Part shown: positions 10,539 through 19,997 of the stretch, piece after piece
Layout: every line of letters starts with the position of its first letter
Numbering within the stretch: position 1 is the stretch's first letter
Assembly: GCF_018698455.1 (NCBI RefSeq)
Contig: NZ_JABIOQ010000041.1
Coordinates: forward strand, 1 to 45,709
Length of the DNA stretch: 45,709 bases
Direction: 5' to 3'
From: Sulfurimonas sp.
Lineage (GTDB): Bacteria; Campylobacterota; Campylobacteria; Campylobacterales; Sulfurimonadaceae
Position numbers and translations under genes: made by a program
Notes under the pieces: generated by a model
The model's database searches: none
Told to the model about the DNA's origin: nothing
The model's input: only the letters and a program-made list of their open reading frames with translations

Positions 10539-12270
10539 CTGATGGTTCACCTATAAAAAAACCCTGGGAATAGTCTACTCCTAGTTCTTTAACAATATCT
10601 AATATTTCTTGACTCTCAACATGCTCTGCAATAGTTTTAATACCGCGCTTCTTAGAGAAGTCAACGATATTTTTTACAATCAACTGATACTCTTTATTTT
10701 CATATAATTTTTTTATAAATGTCCCATCTATCTTAATAAACTCCGCTTTTAGGTCAAACATTCTACTATATGCTGCCTTGTCAGTCCCAAAGTCATCTAA
10801 AATCACATGATAACCCATATTTTTCAGACCTAGAATTTGCTTATCTAATTTTTGCGACTTACTAATAATAATATCCTCTACTAATTCCAAGTGTACTCTC
10901 GATGGTGCTATATTATACTTGTCACACTTATAATTTAAAAATGCAAATAGATAATCTTCATGTAAGTCATGCATGCTAATATTAATTGAGAAATTATAAT
11001 CATTATCTTTAAATAATTTAAATGTTTTATCAATTACCAGTCTCGTTATCTGTGTTATTAATCCTACCTTTTTTGCACTTTTAATAAATTTATCAGCATC
11101 AACAAGTGCACCATTATCATCAATTAAACGGCACAGCACTTCATAGTGCTTCGTTTCTTCTTGTAAATTAGAAATAATAGGTTGGTAATAATTAAGAATT
11201 TTGTCTTCATTAAAGGCTTTTTTCAAGATTCCTATCCAGTAGAGACTATCCCTATGCTCTTTCATGTACGAGGAATCTAGGTTATATATTACAATCTGAT
11301 TACCTCCATAATATCGAGCTTCCATAGATGCTGCTTTAGAATTTATAAAGAGCTTTTTTCCCTTTCCATTGGCTATTCCTATAGAAAAAATTATATTGTG
11401 AGAATACTCATCAAAATGAATAGGAGACTCTTTAAAAAATGCTTGAACCTGTTGTCCAAGTAAATTTGGCTGATCTAGTGTTGGCTCATTTAGTAATATA
11501 ACAAACTCATCTGCTGTTATATGAAAAAGTTGTGCATTTGTTGTTAAAAATCGACTAAGCTGAATTGCAGATTCTTTAAGTAGTTTATTTGCTTTTCCCA
11601 TACCATAGGTAGTATTTATAAAGTCAAAATGGTCAATATTAAGATACATTGCAGACTGTTCTCTTCCATCAAGCATATCTTGCAGTGCATACCGGCTTGG
11701 AAGTTTTGTGAGCTCATAAATATTTTTATTTATATGTATACTATTTTTATAGCTTTCAAGCTCATCTTGAAGTTTCTTTTCTTTAAGCATAGAACTACCT
11801 ATGCGTTTTCTTTCATATTTTAGGTCTTCGTCTAATTTATCTATACCCTCTTGTAAAAAACTTCTTGTATATTTCAATTTCTTTGAAAGTATAAGTATAG
11901 AATCTAAGAAGTTTTCTGTATTAAATGGTTTTGTTAAAACGGAGAAAACCTGGTAATTATATAGACTTAAGAGATGCTCGACTGATGTATCTTTTGTAGT
12001 AAGAATAATCTCCTGAAAATTACTATGGAGTCTGATGTTTTTTATAAGATTTTCTACATCCATAATTACAGATGTGGCATCAACAACAACTATATCATAA
12101 GAATGAACTTTCAAATAACCTACTCCTAGTGTTGCATTATTTGCATCATCAACTCTTGAAAATACTTTTCTTAAAGCAGTTGTTACACTTGTTAAAAAAC
12201 CTTGATTTTCATCTATGTATAAAAGGGATAGTTCTTTAGTGATGGGTAATAAATCTTTTAACTCAGCCAT
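10528..12270 (-). CDS. Response regulator with REC, degenerate GGDEF and EAL domains
   Basis: A 580-residue cytoplasmic signalling protein. The REC domain (about 12-130) keeps the phospho-acceptor Asp in VVVDATS, a TTKD and the KPF Lys. A coiled linker (about 130-185) leads to a GGDEF domain (about 195-320) whose signature is TADEF instead of GGDEF, so diguanylate cyclase activity is unlikely. The EAL domain (about 330-575) has EVLCR in place of EAL-R but keeps Glu, the Asn of INIS, HLELVED, the VILDDFGTD Asp pair, FIKIDG and IAEHVES, so c-di-GMP phosphodiesterase activity or binding is plausible. The loop after DDFGT (DKAA, not GYSS) is altered, which may lower activity. AGGA precedes the ATG at 8 nt. 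Confidence 0.9.
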   Translation of the reverse strand: MAELKDLLPITKELSLLYIDENQGFLTSVTTALRKVFSRVDDANNATLGVGYLKVHSYDIVVVDATSVIMDVENLIKNIRLHSNFQEIILTTKDTSVEHLLSLYNYQVFSVLTKPFNTENFLDSILILSKKLKYTRSFLQEGIDKLDEDLKYERKRIGSSMLKEKKLQDELESYKNSIHINKNIYELTKLPSRYALQDMLDGREQSAMYLNIDHFDFINTTYGMGKANKLLKESAIQLSRFLTTNAQLFHITADEFVILLNEPTLDQPNLLGQQVQAFFKESPIHFDEYSHNIIFSIGIANGKGKKLFINSKAASMEARYYGGNQIVIYNLDSSYMKEHRDSLYWIGILKKAFNEDKILNYYQPIISNLQEETKHYEVLCRLIDDNGALVDADKFIKSAKKVGLITQITRLVIDKTFKLFKDNDYNFSINISMHDLHEDYLFAFLNYKCDKYNIAPSRVHLELVEDIIISKSQKLDKQILGLKNMGYHVILDDFGTDKAAYSRMFDLKAEFIKIDGTFIKKLYENKEYQLIVKNIVDFSKKRGIKTIAEHVESQEILDIVKELGVDYSQGFFIGEPSVSL

Positions 12271-12363
12271 AGCTATACATCCTATATAATAAAATATTAT
12301 AAATTATAACGCTTTATTATTAAATATATTTAATAATAAAGAAAAGATTTCATTCTAAACAAC

Positions 12364-13803
12364 TTAGGATGAACATGAGAGTCCTATATTCTTATCTTCC
12401 TCTGGTGTATCACCTGAAAAGTGTTCATATTCTGGAAGTTCAGCATATGGATTTTCAGCGATATGTTTTAATGTTTCAACCATTGAGTAATCACCTGCTT
12501 CAGCAAGAACAATGGCTTTTTGAATCATGTAGTTCTTTAAAACATACTTCGGATTTGTACTTAACATCAGCTCTTGGCGTTTTTGTTGAGAGCCACTCTC
12601 TTCTAGGAGACGCTTGTCATAAAGCTTAAGCCAGTTATCTAGAACAACAGGATCCATAGCAATATCATACAAAGGTGACCTGTCACCATCATATCTACTA
12701 AGTATTCTAAAGAAAAGGGTATGGTCAACATAGGCTTCATGCAGTGCAACAACGATTTTTTCTACTAAATCTGCATCACTATCTAACTCTATATAAAGTC
12801 CCATCTTTTCACGCATAACACCTACATAAGCATTTGGAAATATAAAAGCACCATAATCCTCAAGCTTTTTCTCCATTCTATCTTTAGAAACTATCTTAGA
12901 AAAAGCGATTGAGAGCATAGTCAAATTCCAGTAAGAAATATTTGGCTGCTCACCATAACTATAACGACCAACACGGTCTGACTGGTTACAGACATAGTTA
13001 TAGTTAAAATCATCCATCATGGCAAAAGGACCATAATCGATAGTAAGACCCTCAATGGACATATTATCAGTATTCATTACTCCATGGTTAAACCCTACTC
13101 CTTGCCACTTTGAAACCGTGGATGCTGTTCGATCAACTATTTCACAAAACATTTTAAAAAATCTATCCTCGTCATCTTTTAAATGTGGATATGATTCAGA
13201 TATTACATACTCAGCAAGTGCTTCTAGCTTGGCATGTTCACCCATATGGAAAAAATATTCAAATGTACCAAAACGTACCCAACTAGTAGACATACGCATA
13301 ACGATAGCTGCGTTTTCCATTTTACTACGAATTATTTTGCTCTTTGACCCTATGATTCCCAGTGCCCGTGTTGTAGGAATACCAAGATGGTGCATTGCCT
13401 CACTCATCAAGTACTCGCGGATAGATGAACGTACTGCCGCCCTTCCATCTGCAGAAGCAGAGTAATGGGTATCTCCACTCCCCTTGAGCTGTAGGTTCCA
13501 TCCAGAAGTACTACCCAAATTAAGAGCTCTTCCATCACCCAACCATGGGTTATAATGACCAAACTGATGCCCTGCATAACACATGGCAAAAGGATGAGAA
13601 CCTTTAGGACTAAAAGTACCATTGAGAAGTTCTACAAAGCGAGGGTCTTGTTCAGTGCTACTATCAAGATCTATTAACTTAGCTGCGTTTTTATTAAAAC
13701 TAATTAAGTAAGGTTCATCAAGTGGTTGAGGGTCAGTTAATTTATAAAATTCTTCATCTAAAGAAAGGTAAGAGGTTTCAAGTGTCATATTATTTAAATT
13801 CAT
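12364..13803 (-). CDS. selO: Protein adenylyltransferase SelO (YdiU family)
   Basis: SelO has a kinase-like fold with inverted ATP and transfers AMP to Ser, Thr or Tyr of target proteins; in bacteria it is tied to redox stress. The 479 residues equal the usual length. Family stretches are FAMCYAGHQFGHYNPWLGDG, NLQLKGSGDTHYSASADG, SIREYLMSEAMHHLGIPTTR and the catalytic NTDNMSIEGLTIDYGPFAMMD. The protein ends GLSCSS: this is the Cys form of the C-terminal redox motif that carries selenocysteine in animal SelO. No Shine-Dalgarno site is clear before the ATG at 13803 or before a second in-frame ATG five codons later, so the exact start is unsure. The neighbouring genes include thioredoxins and hemerythrin. 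Confidence 0.95.
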   Translation of the reverse strand: MNLNNMTLETSYLSLDEEFYKLTDPQPLDEPYLISFNKNAAKLIDLDSSTEQDPRFVELLNGTFSPKGSHPFAMCYAGHQFGHYNPWLGDGRALNLGSTSGWNLQLKGSGDTHYSASADGRAAVRSSIREYLMSEAMHHLGIPTTRALGIIGSKSKIIRSKMENAAIVMRMSTSWVRFGTFEYFFHMGEHAKLEALAEYVISESYPHLKDDEDRFFKMFCEIVDRTASTVSKWQGVGFNHGVMNTDNMSIEGLTIDYGPFAMMDDFNYNYVCNQSDRVGRYSYGEQPNISYWNLTMLSIAFSKIVSKDRMEKKLEDYGAFIFPNAYVGVMREKMGLYIELDSDADLVEKIVVALHEAYVDHTLFFRILSRYDGDRSPLYDIAMDPVVLDNWLKLYDKRLLEESGSQQKRQELMLSTNPKYVLKNYMIQKAIVLAEAGDYSMVETLKHIAENPYAELPEYEHFSGDTPEEDKNIGLSCSS

Positions 13804-13909
13804 AATGGAATTTTACATGTGGAGTTCTAAATAGCATATGGTATTAGCAGAGTAGTTTATCACCCTTTGCTAATACTAAGAAAATAACTTTAATATTAGC
13901 TAATATTAC

Positions 13910-14386
13910 TTAACTATTGCCCGTTAACTGCTCTTTTTTACCATTAAGAATTTGGAAGACAGTGATTTCTGAACCAACTTTTTTAATTGTAGCCTCTCCA
14001 TAATCAGTTGGTGTGTATAACCTAAGATTTATAGTTCTAGACTCACCTTCTTCAGTATCACTCACTAGCTTAAAACCACTATCTATATAATAGCTAATAC
14101 AATCATCTATATTAGAAAACTTTTTTATACCATCATCTGTTTCATCTTCTTCATTATCTATATTTATATCTTCAGAAGAAGAAATGGGTTGAACTTCTTC
14201 ACTTAGCACCTTAATTTTAATAATGCCATAGTTGTCTTCATAAGATATTTTTTGACCTACAGCTGGTTCATTCTCGGTATCTATCCAAAAATGAGTGCCA
14301 AACTCTTTTGTTTCACCATCACTAAGCATTATGAGACCCATGCCCTGATCACTATTAAATTGAAAAATCATACCTGTAGAAATCAT
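13910..14386 (-). CDS. Small protein with cold-shock-like N-terminus, unknown function
   Basis: A 158-residue soluble, acidic protein. Residues 3-35 (TGMIFQFNSDQGMGLIMLSD, then ETKEFGTHFWID) look like the first strands of a cold-shock/OB fold (G.V..F....G.G.I), which usually binds single-stranded nucleic acid, but the RNP1 and RNP2 aromatic motifs are not clear. Residues 68-90 form a very acidic linker (SSEDINIDNEEDETDD) and residues 90-158 a second small domain that I do not recognise. AAGGG lies 5 nt before the ATG. It may be co-transcribed with the 98-codon gene upstream (14436-14732), 49 bp away. Confidence 0.7.
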   Translation of the reverse strand: MISTGMIFQFNSDQGMGLIMLSDGETKEFGTHFWIDTENEPAVGQKISYEDNYGIIKIKVLSEEVQPISSSEDINIDNEEDETDDGIKKFSNIDDCISYYIDSGFKLVSDTEEGESRTINLRLYTPTDYGEATIKKVGSEITVFQILNGKKEQLTGNS

Positions 14387-14435
14387 TTTAACCCTTTTGC
14401 TTGTAAATAATTAAGAAATTTTAGCTAATTAAGCT

Positions 14436-14732
14436 TTATCGGGCACCTGAAGACAGTTCTCTTTGAATTCTATTGTACTCCTTGTACATCTCCCACCAAT
14501 ATGAAAGCTCCCTGGATTCTAATAACTCTTTATTATTCACAATTATTTCAAATGTATCAGTATCTAGGCCTTTAATCTCTTTATAAAGATCCTCAGAGCA
14601 GTTTATAACATATTCATAATCATCTATACAATCTTGTATCTCTTGGGGAACTTCTTTGCCTTGTGATGTCAGGACATAAGCATAGAGCTGACAGTTTTTG
14701 TGTAGTTGCATTTCTTTGTTCGAGGGATTCAT
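14436..14732 (-). CDS. Small hypothetical protein (98 aa)
   Basis: A soluble acidic protein, largely predicted helical, with two Cys in the first half (CQLYAYVL and CIDDYEYVINC, three Cys in total). No family is recognised. AAAGGA sits 8-9 nt before the ATG, which supports it as a real gene. It lies just upstream of, and in the same direction as, the cold-shock-like gene, and is divergent from 14895-15290 across a 162-bp AT-rich promoter region. Confidence 0.65.
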   Translation of the reverse strand: MNPSNKEMQLHKNCQLYAYVLTSQGKEVPQEIQDCIDDYEYVINCSEDLYKEIKGLDTDTFEIIVNNKELLESRELSYWWEMYKEYNRIQRELSSGAR

Positions 14733-14894
14733 AGTTTATTATCCTTTGTTTGTGCAGGATTATAGCAAATGAATATAACCTATATCACATAATTTATATT
14801 TATAAAACTCAATTTTGTTATTTTTAAGTGTTAAAAAAAGTTCTCCATTTTTATAGCTTTATGATAAAATTTCATATTAATAAGAGGACAATGA

Positions 14895-15290
14895 ATGCAA
14901 ATTTTTGCTTTACAATCACCAACAGGTGGATTTTTGGATGAGGGTATGAAGAACTTCAATCAAATTTTTGATGATTGGTGCATGCAGTTTGAAAGCTTAG
15001 AAGACGCGCAACTTATTGCTGATACCTTCGAGAAACGCAGCAAGGTCAACATTGTAGAAATAACACCTCTTAGTTATCCAAAATACTTTTTTCATAAACT
15101 CACTGGAATTATCCACACAACTAGAAAATATGAAAACAAAATCATTTGTATTGTTGAACCCGTTATGGGTGCAAACTATAGACTTGCTATATGTGACTTA
15201 GAGACTAAAGATGTAAGACTACTTACTACCCGCTATAAAAGTGCTCAGAGTGCAGAGGGAGCTTTTACTCACTTATCTTTTGAAGTATGA
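14895..15290 (+). CDS. Hypothetical protein (131 aa)
   Basis: Begins MQIFALQSPTGGFLDEGMKN and has no signal peptide or membrane segment. I do not recognise a family; the alternating short hydrophobic strands (IICIVEPVMGANYRLAICDL) suggest a small alpha/beta domain. The ATG at 14895 is chosen over an overlapping ATG at 14891, whose frame closes after 16 codons; GAGGA lies at 6 nt. A TATGATAAAAT-type -10 lies about 25 nt upstream of the ribosome site. Confidence 0.65.
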   Translation: MQIFALQSPTGGFLDEGMKNFNQIFDDWCMQFESLEDAQLIADTFEKRSKVNIVEITPLSYPKYFFHKLTGIIHTTRKYENKIICIVEPVMGANYRLAICDLETKDVRLLTTRYKSAQSAEGAFTHLSFEV

Positions 15291-15401
15291 TGGCTTCAAA
15301 AATTTTTAAAACTTAAACTTAATTTTTTTGGTAATTATAATATTTAAATTCTTCCTTTGTCTTTTAAAGTTATAAATCTTATACAAAATACAGGAGTTAA
15401 G

Positions 15402-15806
15402 ATGTTAATATCACAAGAGCAGCTACCTATTATAGAAATAGATAGCATGAATGAACTACATAATGAAGAAATAGCACGTATAGCCAAGCTTTATGATGTA
15501 GCCAAAGGCAAGGATGCAAAACTTGTATTTGAACTTTTAAATGAGCTTATTGAGCACTACAAGAAACACTTTGCTGATGAAGAAAAATTGATGCAAGAAG
15601 TAGAACATCCAGACTATCATGCACATAAGCATGAGCATATTAAGCAAATACTTGACTTAGAAGCTCTCCAGAGTTTTCTTGAAATGACGAATGATATTCA
15701 ATCAATTCCCTCATATTTAGAGGGTTCATTAACTCCATGGATTATAGAGCATGTTGAAACATGGGATTCTATGATATCAAAGTTTATTGTACTAACTAAA
15801 AACTAA
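15402..15806 (+). CDS. Single-domain bacteriohemerythrin
   Basis: A diiron O2-binding four-helix protein of 134 residues, cytoplasmic, probably storing, sensing or scavenging O2. Iron ligands visible in order: His in MNELHNEE, His-Glu in HFADEEKLM, the HxxxH pair in YHAHKHEHIKQ and the HxxxxD of IIEHVETWD, so the site is complete. The start is ATG 15402 with AGGAG 5 nt upstream; an upstream TTG in frame has no ribosome site. The gene converges with a 47-codon gene and overlaps its stop by 4 bp. A second, different hemerythrin lies at 23663. Confidence 0.9.
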   Translation: MLISQEQLPIIEIDSMNELHNEEIARIAKLYDVAKGKDAKLVFELLNELIEHYKKHFADEEKLMQEVEHPDYHAHKHEHIKQILDLEALQSFLEMTNDIQSIPSYLEGSLTPWIIEHVETWDSMISKFIVLTKN

Positions 15807-15946
15807 TATCCTTTCATCTCACCTTCTATATAATTTAAAGCTTCCCTAATTGCTTCTAGGGGAGTAATTTTTCGCTCTTTAAGACGCTCATACGCAAGTT
15901 TTTCAAGCTTCTTTAAATAAATTTTTAAATTTTCTTCATCATGCAT
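15803..15946 (-). CDS. Very small hypothetical protein (47 aa)
   Basis: Starts MHDEENLKIYLKKLEKLAYE and ends EALNYIEGEMKGY; basic and acidic residues alternate in two predicted helices with ITPLEAI between. AAAGGA lies 6 nt before the ATG at 15946, which favours this start over longer in-frame options. It sits just downstream of the zinc-ribbon thioredoxin gene and may share its transcript. The stop overlaps the hemerythrin stop by 4 bp on the other strand. Function unknown. Confidence 0.55.
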   Translation of the reverse strand: MHDEENLKIYLKKLEKLAYERLKERKITPLEAIREALNYIEGEMKGY

Positions 15947-15984
15947 AGTTTTTCCTTTCTTTTCTTGTGTCATATTGAATAATA

Positions 15985-16416
15985 TTAAATAAGGCTCTGT
16001 GCCCATAAAACGAGTTCTGATTGAGAAAGTTGTCTGCTTACACGGCTAATTTCTTCTCCTTTATTAAAAGCGATAATAGTTGGAAGAGCACCAACTCCAT
16101 ACTTTCCGGCTACCTTTTGGTATACATCCGCATTGACTTTAAGAAATTTTACCTTTAAACCAAAACCAAGAGCCGCATCTTCATAATCATCGTACATTGC
16201 CATACAGGGACCACAGGTAGTTGAGTAAAAATCAACAAGTATCGGTATCTCATTTTCAACTATGTGCGTTGTACAAGTCTCATCAGTTGCTTCAAGTGGA
16301 AAGGGATCATCTAGATCTGTTTTACATTGAGCACAAGGGATTACTTCTCCTTGTCCTTTTATTTTAACTGTGTTGACACTGTTGCACTCTGGACATACGA
16401 TCCTTAAAGCTTCCAT
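15985..16416 (-). CDS. trxC: Thioredoxin with N-terminal zinc ribbon (Trx2/TrxC type)
   Basis: A disulfide reductase of 143 residues. The N-terminus has two CxxC pairs, CPEC (8-11) and CAQC (28-31), as in TrxC, likely binding zinc. The thioredoxin fold follows, with the active site TTCGPCMAMY (Cys68, Cys71) and the cis-Pro region VGALPTIIAF. In the family TrxC is linked to oxidative stress, which fits the nearby SelO and hemerythrin genes. AAAGG precedes the ATG. The symbol follows the architecture; the active site has T-CGPC rather than W-CGPC. Confidence 0.88.
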   Translation of the reverse strand: MEALRIVCPECNSVNTVKIKGQGEVIPCAQCKTDLDDPFPLEATDETCTTHIVENEIPILVDFYSTTCGPCMAMYDDYEDAALGFGLKVKFLKVNADVYQKVAGKYGVGALPTIIAFNKGEEISRVSRQLSQSELVLWAQSLI

Positions 16417-16564
16417 GTTTAACCTTTGTAAAAAATATTTAGGAAGTATACACTTTTCTTTTAGTAGAATAATTAGCTGAGCAAAATCTTAAAATTTTGT
16501 AAGCCACCTATAAAGTCGTAGGTATTAATCAAGAAAGATGTAAACTTCTAAAAAAAGGATATTT

Positions 16565-16774
16565 ATGGACATGAGTATGCATATGGAAATGATAAATTTA
16601 GTGAAGTCACTCCGAGGTACATATAAACAATCAGACAGAGAGATGGTAGTAAGAGTAGTTAATGAGTACAAGCAAATGAATAACTGTAGTTTCAAACATG
16701 CTTATGATAAGACAGTTGAGGGAAATCCATCATATTCAACATACACTTCATGGAGACGCAAAGCGACAACTTAG
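16565..16774 (+). CDS. Small hypothetical protein (69 aa)
   Basis: Met-rich N-terminus (MDMSMHMEMINLV), then a basic helical region and the ending NPSYSTYTSWRRKATT. The second half could be a helix-turn-helix-like fold, but I do not recognise a family. AAAGGA lies at 6 nt before the ATG. It converges on the YbjN-like gene with a 14-bp gap. Confidence 0.55.
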   Translation: MDMSMHMEMINLVKSLRGTYKQSDREMVVRVVNEYKQMNNCSFKHAYDKTVEGNPSYSTYTSWRRKATT

Positions 16775-16788
16775 GTTAGTTTTGTACT

Positions 16789-17247
16789 TTACTTCTTTTT
16801 TGTAAATTCGATTTGAGCACTACTGTAAGTCTTTCCAAAACTTGTTGCTAGGTTGTGAACCTGTTTTAATGCACTCATAAAGTCCTCGTTTGTTAGTGAA
16901 GATAAAGGATGAAGATAAGCTGCAAACAGTGTATCCTCAGAAACAGCATAGCGTGCGTCTAGAGCTAAATGAAAGTTTGAATTCATTAGAGAATCTTTGA
17001 TTTTTGGAGCTAAACTTGAGTAATTCGTAATGGGGGAAATAATTCTCATCCGATTATGATGCTCATCAGAAAGAAGTGCCATCTTTGTGCCTAAGTATTT
17101 AAACCGGATATACCCTTTTTCTTCTTCAAGTATATCCGTCTCTACAGAGGTAGTTATAAAGTTTTCTAGCTTTTCTTGAGTCATTTGAGACTCGTTATGT
17201 TCAGATGAATGATCTTGCATTAAATTTTTAAGGGTATTTTTTTTCAT
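16789..17247 (-). CDS. YbjN / CesT-chaperone-like small protein
   Basis: A 152-residue acidic cytoplasmic protein. Residues 45-145 (GYIRFKYLGTKMALLSDEHH, then MRIISPITNYSSL, LALDARYAVSEDTLFAAYLH and FMSALKQVHNLATSFGKTYS) have the order of helices and strands seen in YbjN proteins and type III secretion class I chaperones. That assignment is by look only. The gene begins 70 bp after the stop of the 832-codon frame (17318-19816) and runs in the same direction. The ribosome site is weak. Confidence 0.55.
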   Translation of the reverse strand: MKKNTLKNLMQDHSSEHNESQMTQEKLENFITTSVETDILEEEKGYIRFKYLGTKMALLSDEHHNRMRIISPITNYSSLAPKIKDSLMNSNFHLALDARYAVSEDTLFAAYLHPLSSLTNEDFMSALKQVHNLATSFGKTYSSAQIEFTKKK

Positions 17248-17317
17248 TTAATTTATTATATCATAAGCTACTCTACTAAATTCAAAACAATAAAGCTTAC
17301 TGCTAATAATATTCTTA

Positions 17318-19816
17318 TCATATGTTTTTTCCAGTACTCATCATATCTCCAGACTGAGGTGTCATTCCCTGAGTAGCTGTACTTACCATTGAAGCTGATG
17401 AAAAAGTTGATAATACATTTACTAATGACGTAGAAATAGATGATGTATCTATTGTAGGCATTACTATTGGAGATGAGCCTCCTCCGCCTCCACTTGTTTG
17501 GGCGAAAGGTGCTGGGGTAGAAGAAGAAAGCATAGTTATATTACCTGCATTGGAATCATTTTGCATTGCTATTCCAGTATTTATTCCTGCTGTTGAAGAG
17601 AATGCTTTTTGTGCATGAGCAGGTGCAGGACTTTGACTACCTCCTGTTATCCCAAAAGCATCAGTTGCCATTTGTGCAAAACCACCAGCAACGGCTAATC
17701 CAGTTCCTAAACCAGGAACCGTAGAGGCTGCTGCAATTCCAGCACTCATTGAAGCTCCTAGATAATCTCCTTGACTTGTTCTATATGCTCCATCTGCTGC
17801 TCCGTACGCTAACCCTAATCCTGGAGTAATTCTTGCTCCGAATTTTGCTATCCCTGTAGCAACTGTTCCAATAACAGGTGCTCCTGTTGCCATAGATGCT
17901 CCTAGTGTTGTTAAGCCAACTCCCATTTCAGCAGCTCCAGTAATGTTTGAGCCTGCCAATAATGCCTCTTGACCACCAGTTAGTACTGGTTTATCATTAG
18001 GCATAGAAGATGCCTCAGCACTTGTTGCACTTAAAGCATATGTTGCTGCTGCTAAAGTTGTAAACGTTCCTAGACGGCTCTTTGCACCATTAGAGCCACC
18101 AAAAAAGTCATTTATTTTAGAAAACATACTTTGAGGTGATTTAGGTGATTTAAAAGATTCTATTCTTTTCAAATTAGAATCTTGTATGTTTGCCATATCA
18201 CTAGCGTATCTTGATGCCATTTCTGGTGTTGCACTACCGTTAAGTCTTACTTGTTCTTTATATTGTGCTGTTTTAGCATCAGCTTCTCTTACATATCCAG
18301 CATCATTATTTAGAATACCCATTTTTTTATACTGTGCATCTATCTCGCTAGATATGGATGTCTTTACACTTCCATCATTTTTTGGTATACTAGTTTCAGA
18401 TTTTACATCAGGAGGTGTACCTTGAGTCACATTATTCTTATTGCCTTGGCTACTTTCGTTGGCATTATTGTTGGTGGTGGTATTATCGCCTACCTTATTG
18501 GTGCTGTCAGGGGAACCATTAGAGGTCTTAGAAGGAGATTCTCCTCCAACTAAATCATCGTATTTATTTGTTGCAGTATTTAGAATATCATCCCATTTAG
18601 CTTTAACATACCCTTTCTTATAGTTAGGGTTGTCTTTCATTGCTACTTTTCCATCTCTAGTTACTTCACCTTGCCCATTAAGACTGAAGCCATTACCTTT
18701 TGAATCTACAAATCCACCTTTGCCGTCTGATTTAGCACCTTGCATATCTTCCATTTTCATAGGAATTTTTTCAGAAGCCATGTGTTTTGAATATTGGTTT
18801 GCGGCACCTACAGCTCCTACACCTATTGCCAAACCAACACCAACTGAACCAGCATAGCCTGACACAGAGTAGTCTAAACCTTCTCCTCTTTCCACGTTCT
18901 CTTTTGACGTTGCGGTTACTCTAGTCTGTCCATCCACTCCTCTGTCAATATTCATACTTGTGCCGTTAACTTGAACTTGCTTGTCCCTGCCCATGTCGCC
19001 TGCACCTAACGTCGCCATTGCGTTTGAAAAGTTTGTGCCAGTTGCTGCTTGAAAACTACCGTCCTTCTGCTTTTCAATTAACCCTACTTTCTCTAATGTG
19101 TCTTGAGCTGCTTGCATTTTTTGAGTTTGCTCTTCTCCAACATAGCCTTTACCCGCAGTTTCTATTATTTTATTTGACAGAATATTGTTATTGGCTTGGT
19201 TTTTATCTAAATCCATCTTAGCTTTATCAGTGCTTGCTTTTGTACTTGCTGTTTTAACCTGACTTTCTACAAATTCAGAATCATTATCGAATCTAGAAAT
19301 TGAAGCGGTATCACTCGCAATTTTACCTCTAGCCATAGTTTTAGCTGTTTCTTCCATCACAGAAGCAGCACTCTTACCTATCTTCTCACCTATCTTATCT
19401 GCTTCACTCTGTAAACCTTCAACAGCACCTTTTTGGGCTGCTGCTTTTTGTCCTGCTTCGGTTACATCTGTACTAACAGCAGAATCTACTCCACCTTGAG
19501 TTGCTATCTTAGCTGCTGTACTTTGTTGTTGAGACATCTCGCCATACATTGCATTTACTGCATAGCTTACAGGGTTTGCTGTACTCATATTTGCTTTTAT
19601 ACCTAATGCTTGACCTTCTGCCGAGTCTAACTTGCTTTTATCTATTGTTTTAAGCACATTAGATAGTGAAAGTCCTTCATTTTCTGCTATTGCCTTTTTA
19701 GCAGCTACAGCATTTGCTTTGCTTTTTGTAAGGTCTATTTTTTGTTGTTCCTCTTCTTTAGTTAAAGCTGCTATTTTTTTCTTCTCCGCTAGTGCTTTTA
19801 GAGTACTGGTATACAA
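17318..19816 (-). pseudogene. Low-complexity 832-codon frame, possible 5'-truncated conjugation/secretion protein
   Basis: An open frame rich in Ala, Gly, Ser, Thr, Lys and Asn. The first third is a charged coiled-coil-like region (ALAEKKKIAALTKEEEQQKI onward). A Gly-rich hydrophobic segment follows (GYAGSVGVGLAIGVGAVGAA, about 320-345), then an Asn/Ser/Thr linker (about 430-470). A long Gly/Ala-rich hydrophobic block at about 585-730 (ITPGLGLAYGAADGAYRTSQ within it) resembles glycine-zipper segments of secreted or membrane-inserting proteins. The layout recalls the C-terminal half of TraG-type mating-pair proteins, but I cannot confirm homology. The only start is a TTG two codons after an in-frame TAG (19823-19825), with no ribosome site, so the frame is probably a 5'-truncated relic. 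It could instead be an orphan secreted protein. Confidence 0.5.
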
Positions 19817-19997
19817 TTCAGTCTATTGCCTATGGTGTTGTATTATCTACACTTTTTATGAAAGTCCCAAGTATTCGTCTTCTGATGAAGAAATTTCGTA
19901 TATAACGGTGCTTTAATATATTCTTACACCTATTTAGATTTGAATAATTTACTGAAAGTTTTAGAAAGATTTGCTATCATCACCCACTTATAATTAA

